Positions 58,324 through 64,000 of a stretch of DNA of 64,000 nt are shown one piece after another. This stretch comes from Lenzites betulinus. Its lineage: Eukaryota > Basidiomycota > Agaricomycetes > Polyporales > Polyporaceae. The position numbers and the translations under genes are program-made. The notes below the pieces were generated by a model, which had not been told where the DNA came from, ran no database searches, and saw nothing but the letters and a program-made list of their open reading frames with translations. The stretch's first letter is position 1. Every line of letters starts with the position of its first letter. The DNA lies in the NCBI GenBank assembly GCA_022264855.1, contig JABYQU010000001.1, positions 1,612,001 to 1,676,000 on the forward strand. Reading direction: 5' to 3'.

Positions 58324-61300
58324 ATGCTGCCTTTCCTTCTCTGGTGCGGTCTCTGGCTCTCGTTTTTTGCGGCCCTGGCTCGGTCGCAGTCTCCTGTGCA
58401 GACTTTCTTCCCTGCCAGTATACCTTTGGCTAACCGTTCGCCCTACCTGAGTGCATGGCACCCCAGCACGAACACCTCTGGACCCAGTTCACATTCATGG
58501 CCAACGTTCTGGAACCAAGGCGTACAGCTCTTGCTCATTAATCTGCTGCGCTGCTCGAATCTGACTACGGTCACAGGCAATCCTCGGATGGGCAGGAAAA
58601 ATCAGAGTAGACGGTGTAACATACTCGTGGTTGGGTGCGGACATGGCCGCATCCTCTGCTGGGAACATCACCAACGTTCAAATTACCCCGACTCGGTCCG
58701 TGTTCGTCATGCAGGCAGGGCCCATGAACGTGACTGTCACTTTCTTGTCTCCGATCGAGGTGAGCGAGCTTGCTTCTTTGCGCGCGCACTTCCGATCGCA
58801 GGAATAACTCCTCCAAATAGCCATCGGATTTGGTCCTGCAGTCTATTCCCTTCTCCTACGTGTCTGTCGAAGCGGTCTCTTTGGATGGTCAAACCCATGA
58901 TGTGCAGGTCTATTCCGATATCAGCGCGGGTGAGCACATCTCTCCAAATAATTTTGATCATGAATAACCGGTGCTCCTGCACGCGTAGAATGGCTCTCGG
59001 GTGACCGATCAAGTCCTGTTTCTTGGAGTCAGCAAACTTCCAGCGGTAGTATCTATCATCAAATTCAACTCCAGTCTCCGGAGCAAGACGTCGAGGTGGC
59101 TGTCCAGCAAGCCCAAGACGGCACCGCGTATTATGCAATGGCAAACGTAGGCTTCATTTTTTTCTCACAATTACATGTCACTTCCTCACCGATGTATGTC
59201 TACAGAGGGAAGGTCTTTCGTGGCAGATCAACACGGATGCTACTACTCGGGGCCAGTTCACTGACCACGGCAGTCTGACGAACACCGCTTCCACGGCCTT
59301 CGCGCCTATACAACCGTGAGTGCACACCTAACTTCACATCGACGCTGCTGGTTGAAGGGTATTCCCAGGGTTTTTTCCGTGTATGCCATCGCGGTCGACC
59401 TCGGCCAGATCCAGAGCACTCAGGATCCTGTGACATGGGCAGTCGGATACGTGCGGAACCCCAGCATAGCTTATACTGCTCCTGACTTCACTGTGCATCA
59501 ATTGAGCCCCTATTTTGTCACGAAGTATGGTACCAACATCGGTCCTTTGGTGAGCGTTTCCCTCCAAGTGCTTGCGTTCGTTGTTTTTATACTGGATTTG
59601 TAGATTGACGACTTCACTGCGGGATATGGTGACGCACTCAAACGGGCCATTGCATTCGACGAAGCCGTCATTGCAAACGCGTCTGCGATATCATCCCACT
59701 ATGTTGACCTGGTCTCCCTAGCTGCGCGACAAACGTTCAGTACCTTGGATATCACGGTCTCGATGGGTACCGATAACAAACCTAACGCATCAGACGTGCG
59801 GATCTTCATGAAGGACATTGGGGATGTAGGATCAACAGGGTATGTACGGTCTCCTTCGCACGTCGCTGAACGATCTCATCTGGCCCTGCACAGACGCATC
59901 AATCCAGTGGAGCGAATGTATGCAGCGTTGCCTGCTTTGCTTTACGTCAACGCCTCCCTCGTTGGACCAATGCTTGCTCCTCTGCTGGATGTTCAGGAAG
60001 CTCAAACGTCGATGCCATATGCCACCCAAGATCTTGGTACGTTCCATGTGACATCGATCCTATGACGATTGCTGACTGCGATCGCAATTCTCAGGCCTTG
60101 CGTATCCAAATGCAACAGGCACGCGTGGTGCACACCCACAGGGCATCGAAGGTGCGTTGTTCTTTCTACCACTTCCAGAAGCTTGACTCTAACGACAGTT
60201 CAGAGTCCGGTAACATGCTCATCATGCTTTACGCACATGCCCGGTTCACCGGCGACGGCTCGTTGATCAGCTCGCACGTAAGTCATCGGGCCGACCTCAC
60301 CTCTCCGAGAAGTCCGGACTGATTGCGCGCGCAGTACAATCTCACGAAGCGTTGGGCCGACTATCTCGTTAGCACAACGTTGACTCCGACGGACCAGTAC
60401 GTGACGTAAACCACGCCGACGGCCCTCCGCTGATACCGTTTTCCACAGGAGGTCCGCTGACAATGAGGCCACGGCGAACATGACGAACTTGGCGGTCAAG
60501 GGCATCATCGGTGTGAAGGCCATGGCAGAGATCAGTCGCGCGGTGGGCCAGGATTTCGACGCGAAGCAGTATGACGTACGTCTCGCAAATTCCAAAATGG
60601 GGTATGAGCTCACGTAGGGTTTTCAGAGTCATACTTCCGCTCTGATTGGACAGTGGGGGTCCCTAGCGCTGTCGTCTGACGGGCAGCATATCCTCGGAGT
60701 CTATGGCAACCAAGGGTCTTGGGCGTTGATGTACAACTTGTATGCCGACCGCCTCCTGGGCACAAATCTCGTCAACGACACTGTGGGTCAAATGGGTTTG
60801 GGTTCATATTGACCGAATACTGATCACCTACATAGTTGCTGCAAGGTCAAACCGCGTTCTACAAGAGTCTTCTGAGTTCTGGTGAGTCGGGGTGTTTCGT
60901 CGAAGGGAGAGAGTAACTAATATTCTCTTAGTACCCACTTTTGGACTTCAGCTGGACAACTCGGCCGTGGGAACTAGCGCTGGTGCGTCGTTTGGTCGTT
61001 AGGTGGGCGCGCCTTGTGGCTGACGAAACCTGCTTCAGCATGGGTTCTATTCACCGCCGCGACTGTGCAAGATGATGGCGTTCGGGATAGCCTCATCGAG
61101 AACGTTTGGAGCAAGGCATCTTCCAACTTGACTGCGGGCGCGTTCCCCGACCAGTACAATGTCCAAACTGGCGCTGTACTAGAGGGTTCCGCAGGGTGGG
61201 TCATGATGTTGAATTCTCAGCGCATGTATCCCCGTCTAACGAAATTTCTTTCCCTTGTAGTCCCGCCGTCGGGGGCATGTTCTCGCTGCTGGCGTTGAAG

Positions 61301-62028
61301 TGAGCAAATACTCATCGTGTATCTATCACAACATAGGCGACTAAAGCTTTGTTCACAGTCTGCCCACCAAGGACATCGTCGTTCCCCAGGGCCAATCTCA
61401 GTCGGGTACTCAGGATGACTCCACCGGTCACTCGAGCACTCCCGTCGGAGCCATCGCAGGCGGTGTGGTCGGTGGCGTCGTTGTAGTTGCGCTGGCTGCG
61501 GCGGGTATCTTCCTGTTCCTGCGTAGGCGCCGTCGCAATCACCCCGTCGAACCGGAGAAGGTGGACATGGTGAACGAGCCCCATCGACCGACGCTCTCGC
61601 CGTATGCCTACTCGTCGGAAGACGTACGGCCCACGTCTTATGACACCGGGCGGCCCGAGGACGGTCCCATGAGCCAGGCGAACGCTTCAGGCTTGGAGCT
61701 GCTTGGGTCGAGCGCGTCGCTGGTCCCAATACCCGAAAACTCGCCCCTCAACTCCCAATCCGCGAAGATGCGCGAGATTTCGCTAAACGCGCGGCTCGCC
61801 TACGCAGAGTCCGTCTCCGGTTCCTCAAATACCGGCTCAAACGCTGGGACCGCGTCTAGTCAGGACCCCTTGTCGCCAGGGGAGGCCCGCAGTGCACGCT
61901 CGGCGGGCTCGGGATCGCTTTCGCCGACAGAAGTACTGGGGCTCCGGGCAGAGGTTGAGAACCTGCGGCGGGTGATGCAGGAGATTCGGGCTGACAGGCT
62001 GGAGCCTCCGCCAGAATACACTGGCTAA
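58324..62028 (+). CDS. Glutaminase A (GtaA-type), membrane-anchored
   Basis: Secreted or surface enzyme of the fungal glutaminase A family (DUF5127, DUF4965 and DUF1793 modules), thought to hydrolyse L-glutamine to glutamate and ammonia. The signal peptide MLPFLLWCGLWLSFFAALAR is followed by PVQTFFPASIPLANRSPYLS. Exons then give GHVRVDGVTYSWLGAD, TRSVFVMQAGPMNVTVTFLS, VTWAVGYVRNPSIAYTAPDF, MPYATQDLGLAYPNATG, EESGNMLIMLYAHARFTGDG, GVYGNQGSWALMYNLYADRL and DQYNVQTGAVLEGSAGPAVG. About a dozen short introns occur. Unlike the secreted Aspergillus enzyme, the protein continues with a Ser/Thr linker, a membrane span (GAIAGGVVGGVVVVALAAAG) followed by RRRRR, and a ~170-aa Ser-rich cytosolic tail ending PPPEYTG. 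The long uninterrupted 3' frame (61465-62028) supports this end. Confidence 0.9.
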
Positions 62029-63362
62029 TGCAATAAATTTGGAGACCACGACATGGACACTATCATCCCGGATGTATATTCCGGACTCTTTCTCTTTCTC
62101 TTATTCTTCTCGCATACCAGCCTTCTACATCAGCTGCTAGCTGACCTCTACTCATATCATGACCATGCTGTAGTACTACATACTCACCTCGTTAATGTGG
62201 GCCCGAGCTTGTGAGAAGTTGAATTGATCAAATTATTGAATGACGCGTCTACAAATCGGTGTTTAGGCTAATCGAGGTTACGGCCGCGGCCGGTTCCGGT
62301 TATTACTCGAACTCTTCGATTTCGGTCAGTATGAGTATTGCCTTTCGGCGCTAGCTACCTGGCTTGTGCTATAGACGAAATTAGCGCTAGTAAGATCAGA
62401 TCGCTACGAGACGCTGGTCTCGTGGAGAGGCCTCGCGAACGTGTCCTACTGTCTCCGTCTTCGTGCCGCCTTGCCGCTCATTCACCAAGTTTGTTCTGTG
62501 ACTATATGGTTTACCTTATAAGTGTGATGCCTATCTGCACAAATGTCTGGTGTTGCGGTCCTGGGTTGTCAGCTCTCCACAACTAGACCGACGTTGCGGG
62601 CGACGGTCGTGTCAATGGCGGTGTGAGTCATCCGTACACCACTTGTTACACTGCGCTCACAGCCGTGGAGGCAGACGTTGGCGGACGACGGATGCCATGA
62701 CTGGTGATCCGATTTCCTAGGCCTACAAACGCCAGACAATTCAGCCACCGCCTCGCAGCGTCTTGCGGCTAGAGCTGGCGAGCAGTGAACCGCTTTTCCA
62801 CATCAGTATCGTGATGCTGCGTTTATACCAAGGCACAGGCCGTAGACAGGTATACAAAGCCGACGTTTTCTCCTTCGATGTGTAGTCTTCCACACCTTCA
62901 ACGTAAGTCGCCTCGTGGCCGCATGAACTCACACTGGGTCATACAACAGTTCTTAGGCGTTTCAGGGCCGTTATGTCCATCTAAACCCGTGCAATCATAG
63001 TATACGTGTTTTGAATTAAGGCATGTGTCTAGATTCGGTACGGGAGTCCTCTGAAGGTGGGCCGTTGGCTCAGCTCAAATGTGGCAATGTCACCACGTTG
63101 TGACGTTTCACGTCTCTGCAACCGGGAAACCGGTTGCGACGCTGTTTTAACGATGGAAATTTCACGCTCGGCAGTCTCTACTGACTGCGCCACAGAGACG
63201 CATGCTCGCGGCATGTTGGGCGTTCTCGTAGTATTCCGGTTACTAACAGCAGCCCCGTGCAAGCACCCTGCCAGTGCTACAAAGACTTATGGCCGTATAG
63301 CTCTACGCGTCACTTCTTCCTCTGCATCTCCGCCCTTCTCTGTGACTGACTGCTTGGGATAG
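62029..63362. other. Intergenic region between tandem glutaminase genes
   Basis: About 1.3 kb. No complete gene is seen. A short plus-strand frame near 62.76-62.88 kb (LRLELASSEPLFHISIV...) has protein-like composition but no clear start, splice sites or family. The last ~300 bp should hold the promoter of the second glutaminase gene. Confidence 0.4.
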
Positions 63363-64000
63363 ATGTTTCTCGCTCTGGCAGTGGTTGGTTTCCTCGTTAC
63401 AGCAGTTCTATCCCAACCCCCTGCGCAGACTTTCTTCCCCGCTAGCATCCCGCTTGCCATTCGCTCACCATATACAAGTCTATGGCACAGTAGCCAAGCA
63501 GGCGCATCACCATTATCAAGCTCTTGGCCCCTCTTCTGGGGACGACAGGTACGATGCTTTCCCCACTACCAGTGCATCTAGTCTCAAGCTGTACTTTGTA
63601 GAATGCGCTAGACGTACAGTCAAGTATACGAGTAGATGGTGCAACGTTTCTTCTGTCGGGCGAAAATAATCCACCGGTAGGAGACCTCTCGGCCAGTGTC
63701 ATGGCCACACAAATTACCCCGACGCGTACTATCTTTGTGATGCAAGCTGGCCCTATGAACGTGACTCTAACATTTATTTCGCCCGTAGATGTATGCAGTG
63801 ATTTTCTTCCCTACGGTTCGCCGCGAATGTACTAATCGTGCACTCAGCCGTCCGATTGGGTGACACAGTCCTTTCCGTTCTTCTACTTGTCTGTAGAAGC
63901 AGCTTCGTTGGATGGCCGCGCTCATGATGTACAGGTGTACGCGGAGATCTCGGGAGGTATGTGTTATTCTAGGCTATCGCCTGCCCTTCTTCCTCTAATA
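63363..64000 (+). CDS. Glutaminase A (GtaA-type), second tandem copy, 5' part
   Basis: Paralogue of the upstream gene, cut by the window end. The signal peptide MFLALAVVGFLVTAVLS is followed by PPAQTFFPASIPLAIRSPYT, close to the first copy (PVQTFFPASIPLANRSPYLS). Later exons give TRTIFVMQAGPMNVTLTFIS, then VTQSFPFFYLSVEAASLDGR and AHDVQVYAEISGG before the edge. Intron positions match those of the first copy (after FWGRQ/FWNQG and after the ISPVD/LSPIE exon), indicating tandem duplication. Whether it also has a C-terminal membrane anchor cannot be seen. Confidence 0.88.

Noticed and set aside
62760..62880. Gene remnant between the glutaminase genes
   Set aside because: No start, splice sites or recognisable domain.

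Overview
The window reads as nuclear DNA of an Agaricomycete (wood-decay type basidiomycete). Coding sequences are broken by many short introns (about 45-95 nt, GT..AG). Genes are tightly packed, and the set includes a cellulose-active AA9 monooxygenase and glutaminase-A type secreted amidases typical of such fungi. I cannot name the species from sequence alone; Polyporales is a guess.

Left host block (1-29.68 kb), with identities inferred from spliced translations: AA9 LPMO (-), PRKRIP1-like splicing protein (-), ribosome-biogenesis factor NSA2 (-), YIP1 (+), a very large CSF1/BLTP1 bridge-like lipid-transfer protein (-, 11 kb), a twin-CX9C NDUFAF8-like complex I assembly factor (+), a DUF1746/Dsc4-like membrane protein (-), a CANIN-like putative SMC5/6-associated protein (+), a 52-aa secreted CxC peptide (+), Beclin-1/ATG6 (+), and glutamate-cysteine ligase (+). 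These are ordinary host genes. Two divergent promoters carry clear motifs: a CACGTGACGTCA site between NSA2 and YIP1, and three ACGCGT boxes upstream of the CANIN-like gene.

Mobile block (29,683-57,361): a giant, nearly perfect inverted repeat. Two 13.77-kb copies of one Helitron-like (rolling-circle) element face each other tail to tail around a unique 130-bp spacer (43,458-43,587). I found one substitution and one 1-bp homopolymer indel between the arms; the remaining long translated frames are the same in both. Each copy has an 11-bp inverted repeat near both ends (CCGATTCTTCA outside, TGAAGAATCGG inside, the inner one set 9 bp back from the end). The outer repeat is part of a hairpin, and two imperfect hairpins lie near the inner end. 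Each copy encodes a ~2,290-aa replicase (two-Tyr Rep, Pif1-type helicase, C-terminal USP-like cysteine peptidase domain) and five accessory genes. Two accessory proteins are F-box-like paralogues. Three are unrecognised proteins that share a GDL(L/V)-x-V strand motif suggestive of an OB fold. This element and its inverted dimer arrangement are the most unusual content of the window.

Right host block (57.36-64 kb): an intergenic stretch, then two tandem glutaminase A (GtaA, DUF5127/DUF4965/DUF1793) genes. The first is complete and has a C-terminal membrane anchor; the second runs off the window end.
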